Assembly (NCBI GenBank): GCA_030549205.1
Contig: JAUKTV010000029.1
Coordinates: 62,001 to 126,000, forward strand
DNA: 64,000 nucleotides
From: Apiosordaria backusii
Lineage: Eukaryota; Ascomycota; Sordariomycetes; Sordariales; Lasiosphaeriaceae
Direction of reading: 5' to 3'
Shown: positions 10,007 to 19,604 of the stretch, piece after piece
How positions within the stretch are numbered: position 1 is the stretch's first letter
How the letters are laid out: every line of letters starts with the position of its first letter
Notes under the pieces: generated by a model
Seen by the model: only the letters and a program-made list of their open reading frames with translations
What the model was told of the DNA's origin: nothing
The model's database searches: none
Translations under genes and position numbers: made by a program

Positions 10007-10774
10007 TCAATTCTCCATCTGGTAACCCCCACAGCCCCTTCCAGGCTCAGCAACCTCATAAGCATAAACATCGATCGCAAAATAAATCAGCGTGTCGCTA
10101 TCTAACACACTCCGCTCATCCCCGTTGGCCGCCATCTCGAGCACCTCCTCCCACCCGTCAGCATAGTGGTGCACCGCGTCCTCGCTCACCTGCGGGACGT
10201 GGAAGGTTCGGTGGAGGAGGTCAGTAGCCCAGAACAGGTTGGTGGCGTCCTTGGAGACGGTGTACCCCAGGCCGCAGACCGAGTCGAGCCAGCGGCGCTT
10301 TCCAGGAGCGAAGGAGAGGTCGCAGATGACGGTTTCTTGGGTTGCGTTGCTGCCGCGCCAGTGGCCTGCCCAGCCTTCTTGGGTGGCACAGTTGCGGTCG
10401 GGGTCATCACACCGGAAAGTCATCTTGCCTCTGTCAGCGGAGGCGACGCGGGAGAAGACGCCCAAGGGGGCGACGGTTGTGGCGTTGGTGCCGAAGTATT
10501 TTTTCACGAAGGGGGAGGTTTGCCCGTGTTTGAGGAGGTGGTCGCGGGCGTGGGAGGCGAGTTGGACAGTCTCGGTGAAGGCGCGGGTGAGTTGGTGCGT
10601 GAGGGTGGTGTTGCAGCTTGAGTGGATTGGGAAGGGGGGGGAGGGGGGTGAGAGGGAGGTGGTGCCGGAGAGGATGGTGGTTGTGGTTGTGGTGGTGATT
10701 TGGTGATGGGGGTTTGGGAGAGGGGAGGCGATGGCTGCTCCGGTGAGGAGGGTGAGGAGGAGGGAGGGGTGCAT
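10007..10774 (-). CDS. aspf2: secreted zinc-binding protein of the Asp f 2 / PRA1 / ZPS1 family
   Basis: A single exon of 255 aa. Residues 1-16 (MHPSLLLTLLTGAAIA) are a signal peptide. The mature protein shows the family hallmarks in order: HARDHLLKHG, a KKYFGT segment, FRCDDPDRNC, GWAGHWRGSNATQETVIC, LGYTV, TNLFWATDLLHR and a C-terminal YFAIDVYAYEVA...C. Family members are extracellular zinc-scavenging proteins that hand zinc to a plasma-membrane transporter; some are known allergens. This copy ends soon after the last Cys and lacks the His/Cys-rich tail of the A. fumigatus protein, so zinc binding may be weaker. It has several N-glycosylation sites. No zinc transporter gene lies beside it, unlike the aspf2-zrfC pair of Aspergillus. 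Two zinc-response motifs lie upstream. Confidence 0.85.
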   Translation of the reverse strand: MHPSLLLTLLTGAAIASPLPNPHHQITTTTTTTILSGTTSLSPPSPPFPIHSSCNTTLTHQLTRAFTETVQLASHARDHLLKHGQTSPFVKKYFGTNATTVAPLGVFSRVASADRGKMTFRCDDPDRNCATQEGWAGHWRGSNATQETVICDLSFAPGKRRWLDSVCGLGYTVSKDATNLFWATDLLHRTFHVPQVSEDAVHHYADGWEEVLEMAANGDERSVLDSDTLIYFAIDVYAYEVAEPGRGCGGYQMEN

Positions 10775-11549
10775 TTTGTTTGGATGGGTGCGTGGGATGG
10801 GGGTGGAATGGAAGGGTGGTGGTGATGGGGTCTGAGGATGGGATGGAGGAGGAAGGGGGGGAGGTATTAATACCTACTGCCTTGTCGGGTCGCTTTGCAT
10901 CTTTTGTCTTTGCAGAGAGAGCGCAATGGATGACGCTGAGAACCTTGATGTCTGGCAGGGTTGGGGATGCATACTCGAGGACCTTGATGGCCACGCCAAG
11001 AGTATTCCACCAGTTTTTTGCAGGAGAGGCGGCCAATCATGAAGAGATGGGCACTCAAAGTTGGGGTCATAGATGCAGGACAGAAGAATATCAAGAGTTT
11101 ATTCTGCGGTTGAGGTGGTATCGAGAAGGCGGGTTGGTGGGGGTGTGGTGGACGAGGATATTGGTGCAGACTTGGAATGCCCTCGGGTAACGCGTTGATC
11201 TGGACCCGGGAACCTGGAAAAAAACTCTGCTTTGTTTCTTAAGCACGGCATTCCACGTGGGATTTCAGGGCAGAACGTGGGGGATGGGGAGCTAGAGTGT
11301 TTGCAGAAAAGACGGAGGTGATGAGCTCAGCTGAGAGAATAATAGATGTTGATGGGATGTATTTTGAACTTGAAAGTCTATGGTATTACCCCTGAACCAG
11401 CCACCGAAACTGAAAACAATGGTGATTTTCTGTTTGGAAAAAACAAGACTCTTACAACGAAGCAGAACGCATCCAACAAAGCCGCCAGACCAAGGCTCGG
11501 GCTTGTAGCTGGTACGCCGTCTGGTATCCAATCCAGCTGCCGGTCGTTG
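10775..11549. other. intergenic between aspf2 homologue and terpene synthase relic
   Basis: Apart from the zinc motifs, it contains G-rich runs (10790-10870) and no gene I can support. Frames antisense to aspf2 in this area are codon-bias shadows. Confidence 0.4.
10942..10986 (-). promoter_or_regulatory. two CAAGGT zinc-response motifs upstream of the aspf2 homologue
   Basis: On the gene's strand the hexamer CAAGGT occurs at 10942-10947 and 10981-10986, both inside the same nonamer CATCAAGGT, about 168 and 207 nt before the start codon. CAAGGT is the core bound by the ZafA zinc regulator of Aspergillus and is enriched in promoters of the aspf2 family. Function here is inferred from motif and position. 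Confidence 0.45.
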
Positions 11550-12060
11550 TAGCTCTTCTCAAGATTGTGCCTCGGGACATCCAGGCTAAAACCAATATTC
11601 CCACTGATGCTGTACAGCATCGCCTCAAGGTATTTCCTCAAATCGTGCGAGAAGCCTTTCCTGTTCTTGTAGATCTCAAAGTTCCTGATGTATTCGGCCG
11701 CATATCTCTTTGCTTCCGCCCGCACAACAGCTTGAGAAGTGTTCAGATCAGCAGCAAAACTCGAACGCGTTGACGGAGATGAACTCCAGCCGATTCGGGG
11801 AGACACTCGGGGATCACACTCGACACGGCGCCAGCGCGGGGACCGATGGAGCCCTTGAAGGCTGTGGAATCTTTTGCGAGGGCGAGGGGGCCGACATTCT
11901 GGGCCCAGTAGTGCTGGGCTTTGATGGCTCCATAGTCTTCAAGGTGCCTGCTGTTGTGGACACGGGTGGGAACATCGAGACAGAGATCGAGTGTCTTTGG
12001 ACAGAGAAAGGCTGCAGATTCAATGGCCACATCGATGCAGCAGCACATATCAATCCGGAT
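11550..12060 (-). pseudogene. relic of a chimeric (cyclase-prenyltransferase) terpene synthase
   Basis: From about 12048 down to 11800 one frame reads like the N-terminus of fusicoccadiene/ophiobolin-type bifunctional synthases: VPTRVHNSRHLEDYGAIKAQ, then GSIGPRAGAVSSVIPECLPE. The family frame (RLEFISVNAFEF) continues one base out of register, showing a small indel, and reaches a stop just where the metal-binding Asp-rich motif should follow. The sequence then jumps to a segment normally near the end of the cyclase domain (LRKYLEAMLYSISGNIGFSL, then PRHN) at about 11565-11760. The Asp-rich motif, the NSE triad and the whole prenyltransferase half are missing. It is non-functional as it stands. 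Identification rests on these two conserved blocks. Confidence 0.62.
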
Positions 12061-12414
12061 TGGGCGGCCTTCGCCGGTGCATCAGGATGTACTTGCAAAA
12101 CTGCTGAAACAATGTGTGGAGTGGGCGGCAAACCGTCCATCCTACGGCGCCTCTCGCACAGCATCCCCGCCAACCGCTGATGAGCCCGCCTGGCACTCAT
12201 GCATCAGGGGAAAAGTGTCATAAGTGGGAATTTTCCCTACCTATAGACGTCAAGGATCCATCTGTCCGTCCGCCAGCTTCGGGCCTTTCCTCCTCTTTGC
12301 TACCCACTGAGTGAGGTGTCTGGGGTGGCCGCTTGCTGCTCAGCGATACTCGACGGGCTGTCCCGCTCGCCAGCAAAAGCGGAGCAGGCACCCGGCTGCA
12401 TCAGGTTTCCTAAA

Positions 12415-13752
12415 TCAATCCTGGGAAAACCTGGCCACCTCAGAAAGTGCTGGGACATCAAAGTCCAAATTTGACGGCAACTGATCGATGGCAGAGCAGA
12501 TGTTCTTGAAGTGAGTGGGCGTCCATGTGTCGTAGACATTTTTTTTAAACCGGTACGCTGTCCACTTGTCCTTTCCGTCGGGCGTGGCGAAATAAAAGGC
12601 ATGGATCGGGTGCCGGTAGTACTTAGTGGCTTCCCCGGTTATCACTGGGTAGTGGCCGTAAATTAGTACTGACCTGTCGTCGTGCGAGACCGAGAAGGCG
12701 AGGATCTGCCGGTTAACCTCATCCTCGCGCTTGACAGCACGGAACAGCTCGACGATGGCCCGCACCGCAAGGGTCATGCTGTGGGCATTCTGTCGGTCTG
12801 CAATGTCGAGCCCTGCGGGGCTGCCTATAACCTCGCAAGTCAGGAACGGGAAGTACATGTAGTACGTGGCCATGAAGAAGGACTGGTCCCCGGCGATGAA
12901 GTTGCCAATGAATGGGGCCAGTTTGGCGAGCTGGTCCTCGGTAAATGCGCCTCGTTTGAACCCAACGGAGTAGTCAGGTTGTGGACGAATGCCGGTGAGA
13001 GGGATCGAGTTGTTCCATCCTTCGTTGACGCTCTCGATAAGGCGTTTATGGTTCTTGTCACGGAGCGCAAGAGATTCCGCCGAAGGAACGATAAGCCTGG
13101 AAATGTCTTGAATAATTCTCGCCTCATTCTTATCCGCGAGGTTGCGACAAGTATCCACGAAGATATCGTCATCGAAGAGCGTCTCGCTAGGAACCGATTG
13201 TTTACCGCTAAGGAGGTCCTTGAGAAGATGCTTGCTCGCATCCGCGATACCAACCTCGGAGATGTGCATATATGAGCCCTTGGTCTCGAGCAGGACCGGG
13301 TACCGCTCGTCCATATACGGCGCGCTCTTCTCCCTGGGCTTCTGTTCGCTGGGTGTCGTGGACGTAGCGGAGTTCGACCGGTTCCGCGCAAGTAGCCAGT
13401 CCATGGTGGAACCCGTCCTCGAGGACTCTTCTGGCCAATCCTGCTCCTCTGGCCAGCGCCCTTCCTTCACCCAGAAAGTAACCGGCTCAATATGTCTGTG
13501 GGCGCCGCTGCTTCTCGCTGGCTCTTCTTCGGCAGGGCGTGTAGGGGATGTACATTGTCGCTTTGAGTCTGGGTGTAGGTTGGGCTCGAGCCCGTTCTCG
13601 ATTGATTGCTTCCGCTTGCGAGATCCGCCTTTGCGCGACTGGGTGTTAGCGGAACATGTCCTTTGGCGCTGCAAAGAATAAGTACCTTGATTATTTGACG
13701 CTGGCGATGGAAGCCCCTCCTGGGCCGCTGTTTGGGCTCGAGTGTGGGACAT
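12415..13752 (-). CDS. DUF7924 family protein (PD-(D/E)XK-like fold suspected)
   Basis: A single exon of 445 aa with an ATG at 13752. The N-terminal 130 residues are basic and disordered with a likely nuclear localisation signal (RKGGSRKRKQS). From about 150 the conserved region begins: YPVLLETKGSYM, LFDDDIFVDTCRNLADKNEA, GIRPQPDYSVGFKRGAF, MATYYMYFPFLTCEV, ADRQNAHSMTLAVRAIVELF, SHDDRSVLIYGHYPVI and a closing TPTHFKNICSAIDQLP. I recognise this as the fungal DUF7924 type. The PDYSVGF...TCEV pair resembles the core of PD-(D/E)XK nucleases, in which E-V-K would be expected. Here the Lys position is Ile (EVIGSPAG), so catalysis may be lost. Role unknown. Confidence 0.75.
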   Translation of the reverse strand: MSHTRAQTAAQEGLPSPASNNQGTYSLQRQRTCSANTQSRKGGSRKRKQSIENGLEPNLHPDSKRQCTSPTRPAEEEPARSSGAHRHIEPVTFWVKEGRWPEEQDWPEESSRTGSTMDWLLARNRSNSATSTTPSEQKPREKSAPYMDERYPVLLETKGSYMHISEVGIADASKHLLKDLLSGKQSVPSETLFDDDIFVDTCRNLADKNEARIIQDISRLIVPSAESLALRDKNHKRLIESVNEGWNNSIPLTGIRPQPDYSVGFKRGAFTEDQLAKLAPFIGNFIAGDQSFFMATYYMYFPFLTCEVIGSPAGLDIADRQNAHSMTLAVRAIVELFRAVKREDEVNRQILAFSVSHDDRSVLIYGHYPVITGEATKYYRHPIHAFYFATPDGKDKWTAYRFKKNVYDTWTPTHFKNICSAIDQLPSNLDFDVPALSEVARFSQD

Positions 13753-14261
13753 GGCGAAGAGAACGGAAGGGAGGGCGAGATGGTGATTATGTGCTTCTGG
13801 GAGTGTCGCGAGATGCCGTGGCGAGGAGGAGATGGCTGGCCTTCAGGCGCGCAACATGTGACCCACCAGGGCAGCTTCCAGCGAATCGTTAGGCGCCTCG
13901 CGGATCTGTAGGCGCCACGCGGGTCTGTGGATGAATTGATTGGAGGGGTAGTACCTAGTTGTGACTAAGCGCCGCGCATTGTCAAGGCACCCCGGCCACA
14001 AGGGCGGCCCCGCCATGCCCAGCCAAATTCGGTGGCCAGAACAGCAAAGTTGTTGTGCTGTGAGGGTGTAAGTTTGATACAACGCGGTAGGTATTCAGAG
14101 GATAGGAGAGATCGGAACTTGTATGCGCGACGATTGAAGTGGTACCTGTGGAGCATGAACCCGAGCAACTGGATATCGATGGGATACTCCATCAGATCTC
14201 AAGCTAGCGAAAAGTTCAGCACACGTGCACCCTTCGGCGTCATTCTGAATGGTTCAGCTGT
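13753..14261. other. intergenic
   Basis: Promoter side of the DUF7924 gene. Short frames only. Confidence 0.4.
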
Positions 14262-14605
14262 TCAAGGTGTGTCGGGGGTGAAGATCGGTGGCGTAGTTTG
14301 GGGACAATTTGACCACTTGACACTGGCTGTCCCCCACCATGATGCAGCCACCCTGCTTAAAGAATACGCGTCATATTTGTAGATGTTAAGATGGTAAAAG
14401 ATATCGATCGACACTTCGCCAGGCATGCATGTTCGAGTCACCATTGTTTCCTCCTCTGGGTCAATAGCTACCGTAGCTCTCATGCTTAGCTCGGAGTCAT
14501 CCAGATCAAGCATTGAAGGTATGGATGTTGCGACGACGGTTTCGGGGATTTCGGGGTTGGCGAAGAAGGGGTCCTTGGGGTTGAGGGTTCTTGTGGATTA
14601 ATTTG
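14262..14605 (-). CDS. unrecognised open segment, possibly one exon
   Basis: The minus strand is open from just inside a TAA near 14605 to 14262. It encodes NPKDPFFANPEIPETV, then an ATG at 14513 and MLDLDDSELSMRATVAIDPE...MPGEVSIDIFYHLNIYK. The composition is protein-like up to about 14370 and poor afterwards. Either a small gene starting at 14513 (83 aa) or an exon/relic of a larger one. No domain recognised. Confidence 0.3.
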
Positions 14606-15354
14606 GCCTTCTTTTGCCACAGATTGAGGATTGCTAATTAGACGGTCTTTTGTTCGTTTGGGCTTTTTGATTCTGTTTATCCTAGCGCAATCTCACTCCC
14701 ATCCCATCGACTCCACAATTGTTGCCCCAACCGACCAACCCCCCAAAAACAACACCAAAAAAAGGGGCAACCCTAACCCGCACCGTCCACTCCACCTCCA
14801 ACGTTAGGCACCACAGCTCTCCTTTGAAGTTAGATAATCTTCCTGGCTGGAAATTCTTGCATGTTCTTCAAATCAGGCACCCGCGCTCCCATCCGCCTCG
14901 CGTCATCAACACGCCCTTCTGAACGCGCCTCGCACGTATGACATCACGCATCCGTTTATGTTCATCATTTCACAACTTCACTTTCCAGTTCAGCAGAGTC
15001 TCACATCCAAAATACACACAACAAATAAAACAACGAAATATGCCATTGCTTCCTATGAGCCCTAAAGAATCCCTCTTAAACCCTTTCCAGCGCACAAAAC
15101 CGCCCTTGCTCAAGCAGAAAGAAAACAAAACCGCAACGCGAAATAATTCCCCCCATGCCGCATGATAAAATCCACTCCAGTCCCCAAACGCCTCCCATTC
15201 TGTGCGCCCTTATCCCGAAAGAATCCCTGGGTATCATCCTCCAATATTGCATGTGTCCCATACCTATCTCCCATAAATGCAATATGCAATGCCGAAAAGC
15301 AAAGAGATTTGTGCCAAACTGCCGACCTGACGATGTGATGTGATGTGATGATAT
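14606..15354. other. intergenic and 3' UTR of the 15355-16487 gene
   Basis: No gene seen. A GATGT microsatellite (four to five units, 15331-15349) sits just beyond the stop codon of the neighbouring minus-strand gene. Confidence 0.4.
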
Positions 15355-16487
15355 TTACTCGACGTCAGCAGCAGGATACCCATGCCAACCCACAGTACGA
15401 ATAGGCATAATCATCGCAGGCCTGTTCTCGTTCAAACCAGCGCTGGAAAGCTGATCAGCCAAGTTCGTCATGGGGGTGTTGGCTTTGTGACCACCGTTGG
15501 CGGAGGAGGAAGGCGGCTGACAGCCGGTATGCTGAACGGGCTGCTGGCCGGCGGCGGGCTGAGCGTTCTGGCTGGCCTCATCATCAGCCATCTCAGCGTC
15601 GGTAGGACCATCGCCAGCACCGTCCATGCGCATTCTGAGATCTTCTTCCTTGATAGTCTGCTCAGCATCCGATGTTGTCGGTTGAGCTCGGAGGTTGCGG
15701 ATTTGAGAGGCCATGTTGAGCATCTATGTGGAGGTCATGTCAGAGTCTGATCAATGAAGGATGGTAAGAGGAAATACATACAGTCTCATACAAGACATCA
15801 ATTCCATCCGGTCCCTGCCCGGCTCCCGCGCCAACAGGGACGGCAGTACCAGCGATCTTCTTACGCTTCTTGGACTGGTTGGCCACGCCGGCAGCAGCAG
15901 CCATGGCAGCCTTCTTAGCCCTGACATCCTCGGGCGTGCCGCTGAACTCGGGGTGGGACTTGACCTCGTCCTTGAAGGTCTTGAGCTCGAGCTGCATGGT
16001 GTTCAAACGGCGGTTGATGCCACGAATGCGGTCGACGGTGGGCTTGCTGCCGAGGAAGATGTCGATCTCATCCTCGACGGCTTGGGCGATTGACTTGGTG
16101 AACTTGCGTTCGAGGCGGTCGATGGCAGCGTCCTGGCGGGCGAGGCGACGGATGAAGATCTGATTGATGTCCTCCTGGGACTGGCACTCGTTCGCCTGAA
16201 TGAAATAAATAGGTGGTTAGCACAAGAGAGAGACCAGCGAGGAATGTCAAGACTCTTACAATGTAGTTGTTGGCATTGTCGACAAAGGTCTTGTAGCGGC
16301 GCTCAAAGAACCTGCGCTCCTCATCGTTCATCTCGTCATCGGCGGCGTCAAACAGGGTGCGAAGGGGAGTGACATAAGACGTGGCCGGCTGGGCGACAGG
16401 ACGGGGAGTTTCCATCACGCCTTTCACCAAGTTCTCCATTTCGCGCTCAAGGTACTCCTCCATTGAGATGGGCTTGCTCAAAGGCAT
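15355..16487 (-). CDS. unrecognised conserved-looking coiled-coil protein, three exons
   Basis: Model: complement(join(15355..15723,15782..16195,16260..16487)), 336 aa. The introns (64 and 58 nt) have canonical ends and keep the frame; the start is the ATG of MPLSKPISMEEYLEREMENL. Residues 50-160 are strongly helical (RRFFERRYKTFVDNANNYI, then EDINQIFIRRLARQDAAIDR and IRGINRRLNTMQLELKTF), predicting coiled coil. A bipartite basic motif (QSKKRKKIAG) at about 190 suggests nuclear location. The C-terminal third is Gln/Ala/Asp-rich and disordered. No named domain. Intact reading and regular introns argue for a working gene. Confidence 0.72.
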
Positions 16488-16887
16488 GGTGTCGGATTGA
16501 TGAGTGTAATGGGGATGTGTGAGTGTGGAAGAAAGGAAAAAGGCTGTGAAAAGGGAAAAGATGTGGGTTGTTTGTTGAAAGGTTGAGCGGAAGAAGGATG
16601 GGTGGGAGAGGAAGGCTTTATAGTGCTCTGGGAGAGGGTGATCACAGCCAGGAGGCACCAGAGACCCACGTGGTGACTCTCATCAAAGTGAATAACAGGA
16701 AGGAGTGGAGCAGAGGAGCAATATTTGAGACAAAGCTTGCAATTTCTTCATTCAGGCTGCTCCGATAGCTCTATTACGCGTAATACTGGTTGGAAGTCGC
16801 GATGAGATGAAAAGGGGCGTCATAGGCGCCAGTCGTAAAAGGCAGGAAAGGAAGGAGTGTAGTGAATCTAGGTGCTCCAGGCTCCTC
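16488..16887. other. promoter side of the preceding minus-strand gene
   Basis: C/T-rich on the minus strand next to the start codon, as in other fungal promoters; otherwise nothing recognised. Confidence 0.4.
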
Positions 16888-16978
16888 GGGAAGCGAGTAT
16901 CCCAAAACCAAGCCAGACCAGCGGTAAACACAATGGGGAGGGAAGCAAAATCGTTGCTCCTTGGGAAGTAAGCATCCC
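16888..16978. repeat. two GGGA-N8-TCCC palindromic motifs at the left edge of the fragment mosaic
   Basis: GGGAAGCGAGTATCCC (16888-16903) and GGGAAGTAAGCATCCC (16963-16978), each preceded by GCTCCT and followed by AAA. A third copy, GGGATTCTAGCATCCC, is at 19734-19749 at the other edge of the mosaic. Confidence 0.7.
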
Positions 16979-17158
16979 AAATCGGTAACTGTTAAAAAAT
17001 CAAAGTATACCGGCTGAATAATCTTACAGCAGGCAAGCTAGCCCTTATTTAGAAGCAAGCTCCATTTGACAAATCGACTTGAGTTAATGAGAGCCGCAGC
17101 CAACTCAAGAGAAATTTGCGCTCCTGGATCCTCACCCGGTCTCCGCGGGATTGGGTAT

Positions 17159-17234
17159 TGCGACGAGGTTACCCGAGACACCAAAGTCGCATATCTTGAC
17201 CTGTCCATTGGTGTTGACAAGAATGTTGGTGGGA
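17159..17234 (-). pseudogene. MAP kinase kinase fragment (about 25 codons)
   Basis: The minus strand encodes PTNILVNTNGQVKICDFGVS followed by GNLVA, the catalytic-loop to DFG stretch of PBS2/MKK-type MAP kinase kinases. The preceding HRDVK and the following activation loop are both absent; flanking codons are unrelated. Sharp loss of similarity on both sides marks an inserted fragment, not a decayed gene in place. Confidence 0.7.
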
Positions 17235-17655
17235 AACTCAATGGGGCATTGCTGCTCAACACACGATGATGATGCGCGGACCAGGTCATAAGAGACAGCG
17301 CAGTCGCAGTGTGCCCGGTCCCATCGACTTCCAGAGCAGACAAATATCAACCCTCGTTCTTCCAACCACCGCCTTCGAATCCCAATGCCCCTTCGAAAAA
17401 CACACCACCAAGCGACCTCTCCTCCGAAGCGGTCCGGGCGGGTCTGCAAGAACGTAGCCCATGACATAGCTGCCGGAGCCAATGCGGGAGACACCTTGAA
17501 CCCCACGATTCGCCTCCTTTTATACGCACGACAATCTTGACATTCTGCAGATGTGACGCTTGTGCCACGCCCCAATATAGCGCCGAGAAGATTCTCTCGT
17601 CCGCGATCGCGGAAACAGCCGCGCGCCTTCTGCGGCTTCATCGAAGGATTCAACG

Positions 17656-17850
17656 TTGAAGCCCGCAAACCTCGGATTTCTAAAAGTGAGGAATGTGCTA
17701 CCGCCGGAGCTGTGGAGGATGATTTTTGAGTTTTTGGGGGATTGGGAGCTGGCGACGAGCTTGGAGGTTTATACAACATTGGAGATGCCGGCGAGCGAGG
17801 GGTGGAGGGTCGATCAACTGCCCTTCTTTCTTTCGAGATGCACCTGTTTT
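17656..17850 (+). pseudogene. F-box-like fragment
   Basis: The plus strand encodes VLPPELWRMIFEFLGDWELA then TSLEVYTTLEMPASEGWR, an F-box-type LPxELxxxI motif with the short continuation seen in fungal F-box-like proteins. The frame degenerates into a Phe-rich stretch after about 17850 and stops at 17925. There is no sign of the rest of a gene. Confidence 0.5.
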
Positions 17851-18019
17851 TTCTTCGTCACTGGTGTTTTGGGTTTTGTGTTTTTTTTCTTTGTTTGCGA
17901 TAAGCGTTCTTGTTGGGCTGCTTGATACCGCTACCCCGCCGTGGGCGAAAGAATCTGAGGCACGGGATGTGATAGCACGCTGATTGGCTGGATCGCTCTA
18001 CACAAACAAAACCGGCAGG

Positions 18020-18178
18020 TCACCCCTCTGGCACTCGAAGTCGTCCACGAACTTGGGGTTGACGCTCGCATGGCAGCTGGTTGCTCGCCATGCATTTAAC
18101 CTTGGCCGACCGGCAGGCCTCGCAGGCGTTCGTGACTCTGGGCCGAGGGGCCGCGGGGGCTTGTTCTGAAGTCTCCAT
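18020..18178 (-). pseudogene. Zn(II)2Cys6 transcription factor N-terminal fragment (52 aa)
   Basis: An ATG at 18178 opens METSEQAPAAPRPRVTNACE, then a binuclear-cluster half with CEACRSAKVKC and a further CER after nine residues. This fits the first five cysteines of a Cys6 cluster, but the sixth Cys is replaced by Gln and the frame ends 13 residues later. The linker, dimerisation and activation regions are missing. Confidence 0.62.
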
Positions 18179-18353
18179 CTCTGTGCAGGGGCTAAGGCCA
18201 AAGACTCAGATTAGAAAGCCAGTCAAGTGGGAGGTTGAATTTGGGATGAATGATGATATGACTGACATGAGCTAACTAGGTATGACATGAGCCAGGCGGA
18301 CATTGGGGCTGAACCAGTGTCATATTGCATGGGATATTTGCTCTTGCTTACTT

Positions 18354-18515
18354 AGCTATTATTAAATAAAGAAAGCTTTATAGAATAAAATACTTCTATA
18401 AACTCTTAAAATAGTTAAATTTAAATACTTTCTAATACTATTTTATTTATAACTATATAAAATTAACTATCTTTATAAATATATAGTATTCCTTTTATAA
18501 TAAAAAAGCATTAAC
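18354..18515. other. AT-rich island
   Basis: In 18361-18480 I count 15 G+C in 120 bases (12.5%), against roughly half in the surroundings. It is composed of TA/AATT words without a clear repeat unit. The right edge is abrupt: the next codon begins the ATG1 fragment. The composition is what repeat-induced point mutation leaves behind. Confidence 0.85.
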
Positions 18516-18597
18516 CTATACGGCGAAATCAAGATCCTCAAGACGTTGCGCCACCCCCATATTGTTGCTCTTCATGACTGTGTCGAGTCAGCCACGC
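18516..18597 (+). pseudogene. ATG1 (autophagy kinase) fragment, about 27 codons
   Basis: The plus strand encodes [20 protein letters not shown] then DCVESAT, the helix-C to beta-4 region of the ATG1/ULK kinase. Neither the ATP-binding loop upstream (AT-rich DNA there) nor the rest of the kinase downstream is present. The continuing frame to 18894 has unrelated codons. Confidence 0.7.
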
Positions 18598-19096
18598 TTC
18601 GAAATACTCCTGCAGTCTTGCCTCGAACTCGGTCCATGGCATCGCTTCCACTTCGCGCAACCTCCGTCTGGCGACGAAGACTGGAAGCACGGCGCCCCTC
18701 GCTCATTCTTCGCTCGCGAACGGGGGAACTTCCCGTTCGTGAGCGGCACGAGGATGAGTGCGGTGAGCTACACCTGCGCTAACAGACAGGATTCACATCA
18801 GCGTAAGAGACCCAAAACCACGGGCAGCCTCACCTTACCTCGTCCCCACCTCGTACCAACCCCAGACAAGACCGGTTGCTATTGTCCCGTCTGAGAATTA
18901 TAGACGGTCCACGTGGTGTAGGGAGACCCGGCAGGAGCATCTACACCCGCTTGTCTCTCCACGTCAAAAGACCGGCTGAATCAAGATATAGTCGATGGAA
19001 ACTCGGAGCTCCTGTCTGAGACAGCGACCTTGGCACGCGTTCAAGTTCGTATGCTGTCCGCCGACCGAGTCGTTCTGTTACCGAAGAGTCGATGTC

Positions 19097-19276
19097 GACG
19101 AGCTTCTCGGCTTCGCGAAGCAGCTCAGCGGCGAGCACGGTAACCGAGGTGGTGCCATCACCAACTTCATCGTCTTGAACCTTGGAGATGTTTACGAGGA
19201 CCTTGGCGGCAGCGTTATCGAGGGAGATGGACTTGAGGATGGTGGCACCGTCGTTTGTAACCATAATCTCGGCGGT
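19097..19276 (-). pseudogene. CCT2 (TCP-1 beta chaperonin) fragment, about 60 codons
   Basis: The minus strand encodes MVTNDGATILKSISLDNAAA, KVLVNISKVQDDEVGDGTTS and VTVLAAELLREAEKLV, which is the group II chaperonin ATP-binding region (NDGATIL and GDGTTS motifs), best fitting the beta subunit. The similarity ends abruptly after EKLV and before TAEIM. Confidence 0.8.
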
Positions 19277-19367
19277 CGAGCTGTGATCCACATATTGCGA
19301 TTAGCGGACGAGACGACAAATCCAATCCATGCACGCGGCCGTCCATCCTCACCAGGTTTTACTGGTG

Positions 19368-19604
19368 CTACCATGTAGTGTAAGGGTCCCAATAGACCTG
19401 GTCGTTGGTGAAATGCAGAGTCCGCTTGGAGAGATATCTCTCTTGCACAACCCAAGCTCTCTGGGCCTCGCCTACAATATACTCCCGCATACGGGAAGCT
19501 ATCACAGCCATCGCAGCCGGCATCAGATTGATGTGGTTTGTGGAGCCAGCTGCTGACCTTACCGCCTTCCACGCGCGTTTGAGACATACTGACGCTTGAC
19601 TCAC
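19368..19604 (-). pseudogene. HET-domain-like fragment
   Basis: The minus-strand frame ends with QRAWVVQERYLSKRTLHFTN then DQVYWD, the W-x-x-QE-R-x-LS-R-LHF signature of fungal HET (heterokaryon incompatibility) domains, before a stop at 19368. The upstream part of the frame lacks the earlier HET blocks. Confidence 0.5.

Noticed and set aside
10434..11036. 200-codon minus-strand frame overlapping the aspf2 homologue
   Set aside because: Overlaps a strongly supported secreted-protein gene in another frame; Pro/His-rich shadow.
13630..13700. possible 47-nt intron in the DUF7924 gene (GTACTT ... GCTAACACCCAG)
   Set aside because: Removing it shifts the frame, while reading through keeps one open frame into the conserved region.
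18600..18894. continuation of the ATG1 fragment as a real gene
   Set aside because: After SAT the codons no longer resemble the kinase. The frame is open but unrelated.
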